A DNA stretch of 64,000 nucleotides, taken from the NCBI GenBank assembly GCA_019634975.1, contig JAHCAI010000001.1, forward strand, positions 124,001 through 188,000, given 5' to 3'. The DNA comes from Burkholderiales bacterium. GTDB lineage: Bacteria > Pseudomonadota > Gammaproteobacteria > Burkholderiales > SG8-41. This document shows, piece by piece, positions 10,682 through 18,812 of this stretch. How positions within the stretch are numbered: position 1 is the first letter of the stretch; each line of letters begins with the position of its first letter. The notes beneath the pieces were generated by a model. It made no database searches, had not been told where the DNA came from, and was given only the letters and a program-made list of their open reading frames with translations. The position numbers and the translations under genes are program-made.

Positions 10682-11314
10682 ATGAGTGCCGCGGAACCGG
10701 TCGTCGTCATCCACGGCCTGTGGATGCAGGGACTGGTGATGCGCCTGCTGGCGCGGCGCATCGCGCGCGAAGGTTTCCCGGCACAGACCTGGTCCTATCC
10801 GACGCTGCGCAGTTCGCTCAGCGAAAACGCCGAACGCCTGGCGCGCCACTGCATGACACTGGCCGCGCCGCGTGTGCACATCGTCGCGCACAGCATGGGT
10901 GGGCTGCTGGCGCTGCGCATGCTGGAACGCCACCGCGAGCTGAGCTGCGGCAGGCTGGTGTTGGTCGGCACGCCGTACAGCGACAGCTTTTCGGCGCGCC
11001 GCCTCGCGCGCCTGCCCGGTGGAACGACCCTGCTCGGCCGCGGCATCGCGGAATGGCTCAACGGCCCGCGTCCGCTGCCGCGCGGTGACACCGAGGTCGG
11101 CATCATCGCCGGCACCCGCGGCTTCGGACTCGGCCGCCTGGTCGCGCCCGACCTGCCGCAGCCCAACGACGGTGTGGTGGCGCTGCAGGAAACCTTCGTC
11201 CCGGGCGTGAGCGACCGCGTCGAACTGGCAGTCGGCCATACGGAAATGCTGCTGTCGCGCGCGGTGGCGCGGCAGTGCTGCGCCTTTCTCCGCCACGGCC
11301 GTTTCGACGCATGA
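10682..11314 (+). CDS. Alpha/beta hydrolase, lipase/PGAP1-like
   Basis: 210 residues. VVVIHGLWM near the N-terminus gives the oxyanion-hole HG. The nucleophile elbow is AHSMGG with Ser71, and His in VGHTEM near the C-terminus completes a likely triad. The fold resembles short lipase-like esterases acting on acyl esters. The ATG at 10682 was preferred over the TTG two codons upstream. Its last four bases (ATGA) overlap the start of the aminopeptidase lipoprotein gene, so the two are translationally coupled. Substrate unknown. Confidence 0.85.
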   Translation: MSAAEPVVVIHGLWMQGLVMRLLARRIAREGFPAQTWSYPTLRSSLSENAERLARHCMTLAAPRVHIVAHSMGGLLALRMLERHRELSCGRLVLVGTPYSDSFSARRLARLPGGTTLLGRGIAEWLNGPRPLPRGDTEVGIIAGTRGFGLGRLVAPDLPQPNDGVVALQETFVPGVSDRVELAVGHTEMLLSRAVARQCCAFLRHGRFDA

Positions 11315-12354
11315 ATCGCCTGTTCATCAGCGTGCTTGCCGCGCTGCTGCTCGGCGGCTGCGGCAACCTCGGTTACTACCTGCAGTCGGTGCAGGGTCAG
11401 CTCGGCATCTGGCAGCGCGAGGTCCCGGTCGAGCGACTGCTCGAAGACCCCGCGCTCGATCCGCAGCTGAAGGCCCAGGTCGAACGCGCGCTGCGCATCC
11501 GCGACTACGCCAGCCGCGAGCTCGGGCTGCCCGACAATCGCAGCTACCGTTCCTATGCCGACCTCGCGCGGCCTTTTGTGGTGTGGAACGTGTTTGCCGC
11601 CGGAGAATTCTCGGTCGAGCCGAAGCAGTGGTGTTTTCCCTTTGCCGGCTGTGTCAACTACAAGGGGTATTTCTCGGAGGAGGAGGCGCGCCGCCACGCG
11701 CGGCAACTGGCGGCGGAGGGGCACGATGTCTACGTCGGCGGCGTGCCGGCCTATTCGACCATCGGCTGGTTTGCCGATCCGCTGCTCAACACCTTCATCC
11801 GCTATCCCGAGCCGGAGCTCGCGCGCCTGCTGTTCCATGAGCTCGCGCACCAGGTGGTGTATGTGAAGGATGACACAGTGTTCAACGAATCCTTCGCCAC
11901 GGTGGTTGAACGGGCCGGTGTCGCGCGCTGGCTCGCCGACCATGGCAGCGCGGCCGACCGCGAGCGCTTTGCGCAGCTGCAGCGTTTTCGCGCCGATTTT
12001 CGCCGGCTGGTGACCGATGCGCGCGCCGCGCTGGCGAAACTGTATGCGGGCGATGACAGCATCGAAGAAAAACGCCGGCGCAAGGCGGAGGTTTTTGACG
12101 GCTTGCGGGCGGCCTACGCCGCGCAGCGCATGGAGTGGGGCGGCTTCGCCGGCTATGACCGCTGGTTTGCGCAGCCGCTGGGCAATGCCCACCTCGCTTC
12201 GGTCGGCATCTACACGCAGCTCGTGCCGGCGTTCGAGGCGCTGCTCGCGCAGCAGGGCGGCGACCTGCCGCGCTTCTATGCAGCAGTGCGCGAACTCGCA
12301 GCCCTGCCCGCGGAGGCGCGCAAGGCGCGGCTGGCCGCGCTCGCGGCGCGCTGA
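11311..12354 (+). CDS. Predicted zinc aminopeptidase lipoprotein (DUF2265/Pfam aminopeptidase type)
   Basis: 347 residues with a lipoprotein signal whose lipobox is LGGC (Cys17). A zinc-binding HELAHQ motif lies in LLFHELAHQVVY (about residue 178) and a downstream Glu in FNESFA is the probable third ligand. This pattern belongs to the family annotated as 'predicted aminopeptidase', widespread in Proteobacteria but with little experimental work. YSTIGWFADPLLN precedes the motif, as in relatives. It overlaps the hydrolase gene by 4 bp, suggesting a joint envelope role, perhaps in peptide or lipid turnover. Confidence 0.85.
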   Translation: MNRLFISVLAALLLGGCGNLGYYLQSVQGQLGIWQREVPVERLLEDPALDPQLKAQVERALRIRDYASRELGLPDNRSYRSYADLARPFVVWNVFAAGEFSVEPKQWCFPFAGCVNYKGYFSEEEARRHARQLAAEGHDVYVGGVPAYSTIGWFADPLLNTFIRYPEPELARLLFHELAHQVVYVKDDTVFNESFATVVERAGVARWLADHGSAADRERFAQLQRFRADFRRLVTDARAALAKLYAGDDSIEEKRRRKAEVFDGLRAAYAAQRMEWGGFAGYDRWFAQPLGNAHLASVGIYTQLVPAFEALLAQQGGDLPRFYAAVRELAALPAEARKARLAALAAR

Positions 12355-12464
12355 GCGGGCGTGGCCTCCGTGCCCGTGGCCGCGCACCGCGCAGGCGGCC
12401 GGCCGTCGGTGCGTTGTTATAATCGGATCGCTGAACAACCCGCCGTTGAAAGGATGATCCGCAC

Positions 12465-13094
12465 ATGAAACTGACCAGCACCAGCTTTGGCGACGGCCAG
12501 CCGATTCCTGCCGAATTCGCCTTCTGCGCGCCCGACGGGAAAACGCACTGCACCCTGGGTGCCAACCGCAACCCGCAGCTCGCCTGGAGCGGCCTGCCCG
12601 CCGGGACGAAATCGCTCGCCCTGATCTGCCACGATTACGACGTGCCCTCCAGGCCTGACGATGTCAACAAGGAAGGCCGCGAGATTTCCGCATCGCTGCC
12701 GCGCGTCGATTTCTTCCACTGGGTGCTGGTCGACCTCGATCCCGCTTCAGGGCCGATTGCCGCCGGCGAGTTTTCCGACGCCGTGACGCCGCGCGGCAAG
12801 GCGGGCCCCGCGGGACCGCGCGGCACCCGCCAGGGCATCAACGACTACACCGCATGGTTTGCCGGCGACAAGGACATGAACGGCGACTATTTCGGCTACG
12901 ACGGTCCTTGCCCGCCGTGGAACGACAGCATCAAGCACCATTACGTGTTCACGCTTTACGCGCTCGATGTCGCGCAATGCCCGGTCGAGGGGAAATTCGG
13001 CGGCGCCGATGTGCGCAAGGCGATCGCCGGACATGTGCTGGCGGAGGCGAAACTCACCGGGCTGTACACCCTGAATCCGAAGGTGAAGCTCTGA
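12465..13094 (+). CDS. YbhB/YbcL-family PEBP-like protein
   Basis: 209 residues of the phosphatidylethanolamine-binding (Raf-kinase-inhibitor-like) fold in its bacterial YbhB/YbcL branch: NPQLAWSGLPAGTKSLALICHDYD forms the ligand-pocket strand, FFHWVLVDLDP and GPCPPWNDSIKHHYVFTLYAL complete the signature. The cellular role of the family is unresolved. A TATAAT box at 12418-12423 and AGGATG just before the ATG indicate a dedicated promoter. The gene is followed by a strong two-way terminator. Confidence 0.92.
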   Translation: MKLTSTSFGDGQPIPAEFAFCAPDGKTHCTLGANRNPQLAWSGLPAGTKSLALICHDYDVPSRPDDVNKEGREISASLPRVDFFHWVLVDLDPASGPIAAGEFSDAVTPRGKAGPAGPRGTRQGINDYTAWFAGDKDMNGDYFGYDGPCPPWNDSIKHHYVFTLYALDVAQCPVEGKFGGADVRKAIAGHVLAEAKLTGLYTLNPKVKL

Positions 13095-13121
13095 CATCCT
13101 GTCCGCTGGTCCGGACCCGAC

Positions 13122-13151
13122 AAAAAAGCCCGCGGTCGCGGGCTTTTTTTT
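13122..13151. terminator. Bidirectional rho-independent terminator
   Basis: A stem GCCCGCG-gt-CGCGGGC (13128-13143) is flanked by AAAAAA on the left and TTTTTTTT on the right, so it can end transcription of the PEBP gene rightward and the cytochrome gene leftward. Confidence 0.9.
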
Positions 13152-13167
13152 GATGCCGGGGGGAGGC

Positions 13168-13626
13168 TTACTTGGTCCTGTAATTGTCGTGGCAGGCACC
13201 GCAGCTCTTGCTCATGGCACTGAACTGGCCGCGCACCTGGTCGACCGAGCCCGCGGTTTTTGCGACCTGCGCAAGCTTGGTGGCTTCGGCCTGGAAATTG
13301 TCCATGACTTTCTTGAAGCCGGCCGCATCCGACCAGATTTCCGGCCTGGCGCGGGTGGGCGCGCCCTTGTCGGAGCCCGGCGCAAAGGCATGCGGCGCCA
13401 CGGTGCTCATCATGGCCACGATCTCGGCGTTGCGCGCGAACTCGGCCTGGTCATAGGGGATCTGGCCCTTGACCATGCCGCCCATGGTGCGCGTATGCCA
13501 GCCGACGACCTGGTAGACGCCCTGGCGGAACTTGATCACGTCTTCCGGCTTGGCCTGGGCCGAAACCGTACCGCTGGCGAGCAGGGTGGACGTGCCGATG
13601 AGTGCAGCAAGCATTGCCTTCTTCAT
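13168..13626 (-). CDS. Cytochrome c' (class II c-type cytochrome)
   Basis: 152 residues. A Sec signal peptide (MKKAMLAALIGTSTLLASG, cleavage near VSAQA) precedes a four-helix domain with the haem motif CGACH at residues 142-146, close to the C-terminus, as in class II cytochromes c. These periplasmic proteins bind NO or carry electrons. The ATG at 13626 gives a proper signal peptide with GAGGGTT... upstream on its strand; the longer open frame upstream is not supported. It is a single gene that shares a terminator with the convergent PEBP gene. Confidence 0.92.
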   Translation of the reverse strand: MKKAMLAALIGTSTLLASGTVSAQAKPEDVIKFRQGVYQVVGWHTRTMGGMVKGQIPYDQAEFARNAEIVAMMSTVAPHAFAPGSDKGAPTRARPEIWSDAAGFKKVMDNFQAEATKLAQVAKTAGSVDQVRGQFSAMSKSCGACHDNYRTK

Positions 13627-13792
13627 TGAGGGTTCTCCCGTGGTTGAACTGATGGCGACTGGTCGGTAAACGCGCCGGCGGGCCTCTTTATTCCCGCGTC
13701 CCGGGGATTGTAGCAGTCCGGCTTGCGCGGATCGCGGAAATCGGCGGTGCCTGCGCGCGCGGGTGCGCACCGGGATGGGGCGCCGACCGGGC

Positions 13793-14209
13793 TCAGTCCC
13801 GCAGTGCCGGTTTGCGTTCACGCTTGCGCAGCCCCGTGCGCCGCTTGTCCTCCAGCCGCCTTTCCCGCGAAGCCCGCGTCGGGCGGGTCGCGCGCCGCGG
13901 TTTCGGCGGTTCGGCGGCCGCCCGCACCAGGCCGGCGAGCCGTTCGCGGGCATCGGCGCGGTTGCGCGCCTGGCTGCGGTAGCGTTGTGCGGTGATCACC
14001 AGGATGCCGTCGGCGGACAGCCGCCTGCCGGCCAATGCAACCAGGCGTGCCTTCACGCTGTCAGACAACGCGTGGGAGCGCCGCAGATCGAAACGCAGTT
14101 CGACCGCGGTGGCGACCTTGTTCACATTCTGGCCGCCGGGGCCGGAGGCGTGGATGAAGCGCTCGACCAGGTCGGCTTCGTCGATGACGATGCTGCGCGT
14201 GACTCTCAT
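13793..14209 (-). CDS. arfB: Peptidyl-tRNA hydrolase ArfB (ribosome rescue)
   Basis: 138 residues, the normal ArfB/YaeJ length. The release-factor domain carries GPGGQNVNK with GGQ at residues 25-27, which hydrolyses peptidyl-tRNA on stalled ribosomes. The C-terminal tail is strongly basic (RERRLEDKRRTGLRKRERK), as needed to occupy the empty mRNA channel. The start at 14209 gives the canonical beginning MRVTRSI...; the upstream extension is antisense to the next gene and was rejected. It diverges from a small exported DUF6152-type gene. Confidence 0.93.
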   Translation of the reverse strand: MRVTRSIVIDEADLVERFIHASGPGGQNVNKVATAVELRFDLRRSHALSDSVKARLVALAGRRLSADGILVITAQRYRSQARNRADARERLAGLVRAAAEPPKPRRATRPTRASRERRLEDKRRTGLRKRERKPALRD

Positions 14210-14281
14210 ATTGGATTGAGTATAAAGTAGCGCGCCGGAAACCCGCGCAGACCGCAACGACCGACCATCGAGGAGTCCGCC

Positions 14282-14629
14282 ATGTCCCGCCTGTCCGCAC
14301 TGCTCTTTGCCCTGATTGCCGCCGCGATGCCGGCCCATGCCCATCACGGCTGGAGCGAATACGACAACAGCAAGGTGCTGCAGCTCACCGGCACCGTCGC
14401 CGAGTCCGGCTACGAGCACCCCCACGGCCATATCCGCCTGGTGACGCCAGGCAAGACCTGGCATGCGGTGCTGGCGCCGCCCTCGCGCATGAATGCGCGC
14501 GGCCTGCCGCCGGACGCGATCAGGAAGGGCGCGACGGTGACCGTGGTCGGCTACCCGAACCGCAACAAGCCCGACGAAATGCGCGCCGAACGCATCATCG
14601 CCGGCGGCAAGACGGTTGAGTTGCGGTAA
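14282..14629 (+). CDS. DUF6152-type small exported protein
   Basis: 115 residues. A Sec signal (residues 1-20, ending PAHA) is followed by HHGWSEYDNSKVLQLTGTV and then GYEHPHGHIRL, the hallmark of the DUF6152 family. The many His residues at the mature N-terminus suggest metal binding, but no function is established. GAGGAG precedes the ATG. A membrane gene of DUF6644 type follows 164 bp downstream; the two families often occur together, so they may work as a pair in the envelope. Confidence 0.8.
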   Translation: MSRLSALLFALIAAAMPAHAHHGWSEYDNSKVLQLTGTVAESGYEHPHGHIRLVTPGKTWHAVLAPPSRMNARGLPPDAIRKGATVTVVGYPNRNKPDEMRAERIIAGGKTVELR

Positions 14630-14658
14630 CCACAACCGAAAAGCATGAAACGATTTAG

Positions 14659-14742
14659 CAGGATGGACAGGATATTCAGGATAAAACCAGAGAATTGCTG
14701 CGTTTCATCCCGCTTTTGATCATGTTCATCCTGCACATCCTG
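14659..14742. repeat. Inverted 9-nt-periodic CAGGAT repeat
   Basis: The left arm (14659-14686) reads CAGGATGGACAGGATATTCA then GGATAAAA; the right arm (14714-14742) is its inverted, diverged copy with CATCCTG and CACATCCTG units. Repeats of CAGGATNNA type are common between genes in environmental Betaproteobacteria. Function unknown. Confidence 0.6.
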
Positions 14743-14793
14743 TCAGTTGATTTTGCGGTTTCTCACGATCACCGTGGCTGAGGGTTTTTCCCA

Positions 14794-15285
14794 TTGATTT
14801 CCGGCCCCGCATCACCGCTTGCCGCGATCGAGCAGCTGCCGCTGGCAGTCGCGATGCGCCACGACCTGTGGCTGTATCCGGTCGTCGAGATCGTGCATAT
14901 CATCGGCTTCGTCACGCTGGCGGGCGGCCTCATCGTGCTCGACCTGCGCCTGCTCGGCCTGTCGAAGGGGCTCCCGGTGCGCGCGCTGGCGCGGCATGTG
15001 CTGCCGTGGAGCATCGGCGCGCTGCTGCTGATCGTGCCCAGCGGCCTGCTGATGTTCATCGCCCATGCCGGGGATTTCGTCGGCAATACCGCGTTCATCA
15101 TCAAGATGGTGCTGCTGCTCTGCGCCGCTGCGAATGCGGCGGCTTTCCATGCCGGCGCGTTCCGCGGTGCCGCGGCCTGGGATGCTGATGCGGAGGTGCC
15201 GGTTGCCGCGAAGCTGCATGCACTGGCCTCGCTGCTGATCTGGGCGGGCGTGCTGGCCTGCGGCCGCCTGCTTGCTTACATATAA
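14794..15285 (+). CDS. DUF6644-type integral membrane protein
   Basis: 163 residues with four to five predicted membrane segments: [57 protein letters not shown] and [17 protein letters not shown]. Conserved His residues within the segments ([18 protein letters not shown]) hint at haem or metal ligation. The start is TTG at 14794 with GAGGG nine bases upstream; no ATG lies at a suitable position. It follows a DUF6152 gene and precedes dsbB by 8 bp, so it could share a transcript with dsbB. Confidence 0.75.
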   Translation: MISGPASPLAAIEQLPLAVAMRHDLWLYPVVEIVHIIGFVTLAGGLIVLDLRLLGLSKGLPVRALARHVLPWSIGALLLIVPSGLLMFIAHAGDFVGNTAFIIKMVLLLCAAANAAAFHAGAFRGAAAWDADAEVPVAAKLHALASLLIWAGVLACGRLLAYI

Positions 15286-15293
15286 GGTTGTCG

Positions 15294-15788
15294 ATGAACA
15301 CACGCCACGGTTATATCGCCGGCGCCGCTGTCTGCGCGGCCCTGCTTGCTTTCGGCCTTTACCTGCAGCATGTCGACGGGCAGGAGCCCTGTCCGCTGTG
15401 CATTTTCCAGCGTGTCGCCTTCATCGCGCTGGGTGCGGTGTTCCTGGTGGCGGCCATTCACGGTCCCGGCAGGACCGGCGCCATCGTCTATGCGGTGCTC
15501 GGCGGCCTCTGTGCGGCTGCCGGCACCGGGCTTGCGGCACGCCATGTCTGGCTGCAGAGCCTGCCGGCCGACCAGGTGCCCGCCTGTGGTCCCGGGCTCG
15601 CCTACATGCTGGAGCAGTTTCCGCTGATGCGGATGCTGGAGAGCGTGCTTTCAGGTTCGGGCGAGTGCGCGGAAGCGGATTGGCGCTTCCTCGGCCTCAC
15701 CATCGCCGGCTGGTCGCTGCTGTGGTTTGTCGCGCTGGGAGTATTCGTGATCTGGCTGGCGTGGCAGCGCAGGCGCCAGGCCGGCTAG
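15294..15788 (+). CDS. dsbB: Disulfide bond formation protein DsbB
   Basis: 164 residues with four membrane segments. The quinone-linked redox pair is Cys33/Cys36 in [10 protein letters not shown] and the second periplasmic pair is Cys98 and Cys125, as in E. coli DsbB. The protein reoxidises DsbA and passes electrons to ubiquinone. The ATG at 15294, with AAGG six bases before it, was preferred to the TTG two codons upstream. Its stop codon overlaps the stop of the convergent YdcH-like gene. Confidence 0.95.
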   Translation: MNTRHGYIAGAAVCAALLAFGLYLQHVDGQEPCPLCIFQRVAFIALGAVFLVAAIHGPGRTGAIVYAVLGGLCAAAGTGLAARHVWLQSLPADQVPACGPGLAYMLEQFPLMRMLESVLSGSGECAEADWRFLGLTIAGWSLLWFVALGVFVIWLAWQRRRQAG

Positions 15789-15994
15789 GCGGGAATGTCC
15801 GGTGTCAGCTGCCGCTCCAGCATGGCGATCTGGTCTTTCACCAGCAGCTTGCGCTTTTTCAGCCGCTGCAACTGCAGCTGATCGATGACCTGGGTCTGCA
15901 GCAGCCGCTGGATCACGTCGTCGAGGTCGCGATGCTCGAGCTTGAGTTCGGCGATGCGCGCCTCGATGGCTTCAGTGTCTGTGCGTTGAGTCAT
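15785..15994 (-). CDS. YdcH-family (DUF465) small coiled-coil protein
   Basis: 69 residues, almost entirely helical. [20 protein letters not shown] forms a coiled coil and [13 protein letters not shown] is the diagnostic C-terminal motif of DUF465/YdcH. The function of the family is unknown. It converges with dsbB with the two stop codons overlapping by 3 bp, so no terminator separates them. The start was placed at the ATG at 15994, which gives the usual family length. Confidence 0.88.
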   Translation of the reverse strand: MTQRTDTEAIEARIAELKLEHRDLDDVIQRLLQTQVIDQLQLQRLKKRKLLVKDQIAMLERQLTPDIPA

Positions 15995-16062
15995 GCGCGA
16001 CGGATGGCAGGTGCGGGGAGGACGGCAGTATAGGCCCGGTGACCCGGCACGACAAGCCGGAA

Positions 16063-16082
16063 TAATCATAAGTAATTGATTA
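16063..16082. promoter_or_regulatory. AT-rich inverted repeat before the Mo-hydroxylase operon
   Basis: TAATCA and TGATTA lie 8 bp apart in an AT-rich stretch just 16 bp upstream of the iorA-type start, in otherwise GC-rich DNA. The position fits an operator overlapping the promoter. No cognate regulator is adjacent. Confidence 0.35.
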
Positions 16083-16098
16083 TAAAAGAAAATTTAAT

Positions 16099-16569
16099 AT
16101 GACCCTGACGCTGAACGTCAATGGCAAGACCTGCGCGGTGGAGGCCGACGCCGAAACGCCGCTGCTCTACGCGCTGCGCAACGATCTCGGACTGGTCGGC
16201 ACGCGCTACGGCTGCGGCCTCGGCCAGTGCGGCGCCTGCACGGTGATCATCGACGGCAAGGCCGTGCAGTCCTGCGATGTGCCGCTGTCGGCCGCGGCCG
16301 GCAAGCAGATCAGCACCGTCGAGGCGCTGTGCAGCGACACCTCGCTGCATCCGCTGCAGAAGGCCTTCATCGCCGAGCAGGCCGCGCAGTGCGGCTATTG
16401 CGCGAGCGGCATCCTGATGGCGGCGAAGGCGCTGCTCGATACCAACAGCAATCCCTCGGATGCCGACATCCGCAACGCGCTCGAACGCAACCTCTGCCGC
16501 TGCGGCACGCACAGCCGCATCATGCGTGCGGTGAAGCGCGCGGCCAAAGAACTCCGGGGAGAACGCTGA
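16099..16569 (+). CDS. (2Fe-2S) subunit of a molybdenum hydroxylase (IorA/NicA-like)
   Basis: 156 residues, the small electron-transfer subunit of a xanthine-oxidase-family enzyme. The plant-type [2Fe-2S] cluster ligands are Cys39, Cys44, Cys47 and Cys59; the second cluster near the molybdopterin uses Cys98, Cys101, Cys133 and Cys135 (CGYC and CRC). It passes electrons from the Mo centre encoded by the next gene. The stop and the next start share a base (TGATG at 16567-16571). The Shine-Dalgarno is weak in the AT-rich leader. Confidence 0.92.
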   Translation: MTLTLNVNGKTCAVEADAETPLLYALRNDLGLVGTRYGCGLGQCGACTVIIDGKAVQSCDVPLSAAAGKQISTVEALCSDTSLHPLQKAFIAEQAAQCGYCASGILMAAKALLDTNSNPSDADIRNALERNLCRCGTHSRIMRAVKRAAKELRGER

Positions 16570-18704
16570 TGGCGCAGGCCAACACCCCCGCACCCGCACG
16601 CAAGCTCCCGGGCAGCCTCGACACCAACCGCCGCCTTGACCGCTGGCTGTCCATCAACCCCGACGGCACGGTGACGCTGGTCACCGGCAAGGTCGAGATC
16701 GGGCAGGGCATCCTCACCGCGCTGATCCAGATGACCGCGGAAGAGCTCGATATCGACGTCTCGCGTATCCGCCTCAAACCCGCGTCCACCGCCTTCAGTC
16801 CCGACGAGGGCATCACCTCCGGCAGCCGCTCGATCCAGGAGAGCGGGCTGGCGCTGCGCCATGCGGCGGCCGAAGCGCGCGACCTGCTGCTGGCGCGGGC
16901 CGCGCAGAAGCTCGGCGTCACGCTGGAAAGCCTGACGGTGAAGGACGGCGTCATCAGCGCGCGCGGCGGCGGCTCCGCCACCTACTGGGAACTCGCCACG
17001 CCGGACCTGCTCGCGCGCGAGGCGAGCTTCGACGTCAGCGCCAAGCTGCCGCAGGAGCATGTCGTCGTCGGCACTTCGCTGGAACGCATCGACATCCCGG
17101 ACAAGATCTCGGGCAAGCCGTCCTTCGTGCAGGACATGAAACTGCCGGGCACGCTGCATGGCCGCGTCTGCCGTCCGCTGGGACCGAAAGCCACGCTGCA
17201 GGCGATCGACGTCAAGGAGGTGGAGCAGATGCCCGGCGTCGTCGCCGTCGTGCGCGACGGCAGCTTCCTTGGCGTGGTCGCCGAGCGCGAGGAGCAGGCG
17301 ATCCGCGCCGAGCGGCGGCTGGCGCGCCTCGCGCAATGGACGCTGGGACCGGCACTGCCGGCGAACGATCCGCGCCAGCTGCTGACGCTGCAGGCCGAGG
17401 CCGAAACCGAGGTCATCAGCAGCAAGGGCAATCCGGACACCGGCGGCGCGAAGCAGCTCTCCGCGGAATACACCAAGCCCTACATCGCCCATGCCTCGCT
17501 GGCGCCATCCTGCGCGGTGGCACAGTGGGAGGGTGGCAAGGTCCGCATCTGGACCCACAGCCAGGGCATCTATCCGCTGCGCGGCGACATGGCGCAGGTG
17601 CTGGGTCTGCCCGAGGATCACATCATCATCACTCATGCCGAGGGCGCGGGCTGCTATGGCCACAACGCTGCCGACGACGTCACCCTCGACGCCGTGCTGC
17701 TGGCGCGCGCGGTGCCGGGCCGGCCGGTGCGCGTGCAGTGGATGCGCGAGGACGAGTTCGGCTGGGAGCCGTTCAGCTCGCCGATGGTGATGAAGCTCAA
17801 CGCGTCGCTCGATGACCAGGGCAACATCGTCAACTGGGGCCACGAACTGTGGAGCCACGCCCACAGCACGCGGCCCGGCGGCAGGGGCGGCGTCAACCTG
17901 CTCGCGGCCTGGCACCTGGAGAAGCCGCTGCCCGCGGCCAAGCCCGGCAACCCGCCGTTGCCCGGCGGCGGCAGCCACCGCAACGCGATCCCGCTCTACG
18001 ATTTTCCCAACCAGAAAGTCACCAACCACCTGATCCGCCGCTCGCCGCTGCGTACTTCGGCATTGCGCGCGCTGGGCGGCTTTGCCAACGCCTTCGCCAT
18101 CGAGTGCTTCATGGACGAGCTGGCCGAAGCGGCGGGCGCCGACCCGGTCGAGTTCCGCCTGCGCCACCTGAAGGATGGGCGGGCCAAGGCGGTGATCGAG
18201 AGAGTCGCGCAGATGGCGGCCTGGAAGCCGAAGGAAAAAGGCGACGGCGAACGCGGCCGAGGCATCGGCTTCGCGCGCTACAAGAACCTTGCCGCTTACA
18301 TCGCCGTGATTGCCGAGGTGAAGATCGAGGAAGAGGTGCGGCTGACGAAGCTGTGGGGCGCGGTCGACGTCGGCCAAGCGATCAATCCCGACGGTGTCAT
18401 CAACCAGATCGAGGGCGGCATGATCCAGAGCGCGAGCATGGCGCTGAAGGAGCGCATCGACTTCGACCGGGCCACCGTGACCACGCGGACCTGGGACGAC
18501 TACCCGATACTGCGCTTCACCGAAGTGCCGGAAATCGAGGTCGCGTTGATCAACCGCCCCGAGGCGCCGCCGGTGGGTGCCGGCGAGGGCACGCAGGGCC
18601 CGGTGGCCGCAGCGATCGGCAACGCCATTCACAATGCGCTGGGGGCCAGGCTGCGCGACATGCCCTTCACCCGCGACCGCATCGTCGCCGCGCTGAGCGC
18701 CTGA
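16569..18704 (+). CDS. Molybdopterin-binding large subunit of a molybdenum hydroxylase (IorB-like)
   Basis: 711 residues of the aldehyde-oxidase/xanthine-dehydrogenase family. KVEIGQGILTALIQMTAEEL near residue 40, GCYGHNAADDVTLDAVLLA in the middle and PPVGAGEGTQGPVAAAIGNA near the C-terminus (with the Glu of the active site in GAGE) mark the Mo-cofactor domains. With only an Fe-S partner and no FAD subunit, it resembles isoquinoline 1-oxidoreductase, nicotinate dehydrogenase and membrane-linked aldehyde dehydrogenases, which pass electrons to a cytochrome or quinone. No cytochrome gene is adjacent. The substrate, an N-heterocycle or aldehyde, cannot be fixed. Confidence 0.9.
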   Translation: MAQANTPAPARKLPGSLDTNRRLDRWLSINPDGTVTLVTGKVEIGQGILTALIQMTAEELDIDVSRIRLKPASTAFSPDEGITSGSRSIQESGLALRHAAAEARDLLLARAAQKLGVTLESLTVKDGVISARGGGSATYWELATPDLLAREASFDVSAKLPQEHVVVGTSLERIDIPDKISGKPSFVQDMKLPGTLHGRVCRPLGPKATLQAIDVKEVEQMPGVVAVVRDGSFLGVVAEREEQAIRAERRLARLAQWTLGPALPANDPRQLLTLQAEAETEVISSKGNPDTGGAKQLSAEYTKPYIAHASLAPSCAVAQWEGGKVRIWTHSQGIYPLRGDMAQVLGLPEDHIIITHAEGAGCYGHNAADDVTLDAVLLARAVPGRPVRVQWMREDEFGWEPFSSPMVMKLNASLDDQGNIVNWGHELWSHAHSTRPGGRGGVNLLAAWHLEKPLPAAKPGNPPLPGGGSHRNAIPLYDFPNQKVTNHLIRRSPLRTSALRALGGFANAFAIECFMDELAEAAGADPVEFRLRHLKDGRAKAVIERVAQMAAWKPKEKGDGERGRGIGFARYKNLAAYIAVIAEVKIEEEVRLTKLWGAVDVGQAINPDGVINQIEGGMIQSASMALKERIDFDRATVTTRTWDDYPILRFTEVPEIEVALINRPEAPPVGAGEGTQGPVAAAIGNAIHNALGARLRDMPFTRDRIVAALSA

Positions 18705-18812
18705 ACGACGCGACTCCGGGGCGGCTTTGCCCGGCCATGCGCCGGTTTGCTATATTGATCCGGAACAGCGCGCCGCTTCGAGCGCGCGGCAGGCGGGCAG
18801 CGGTGCAGGGGG

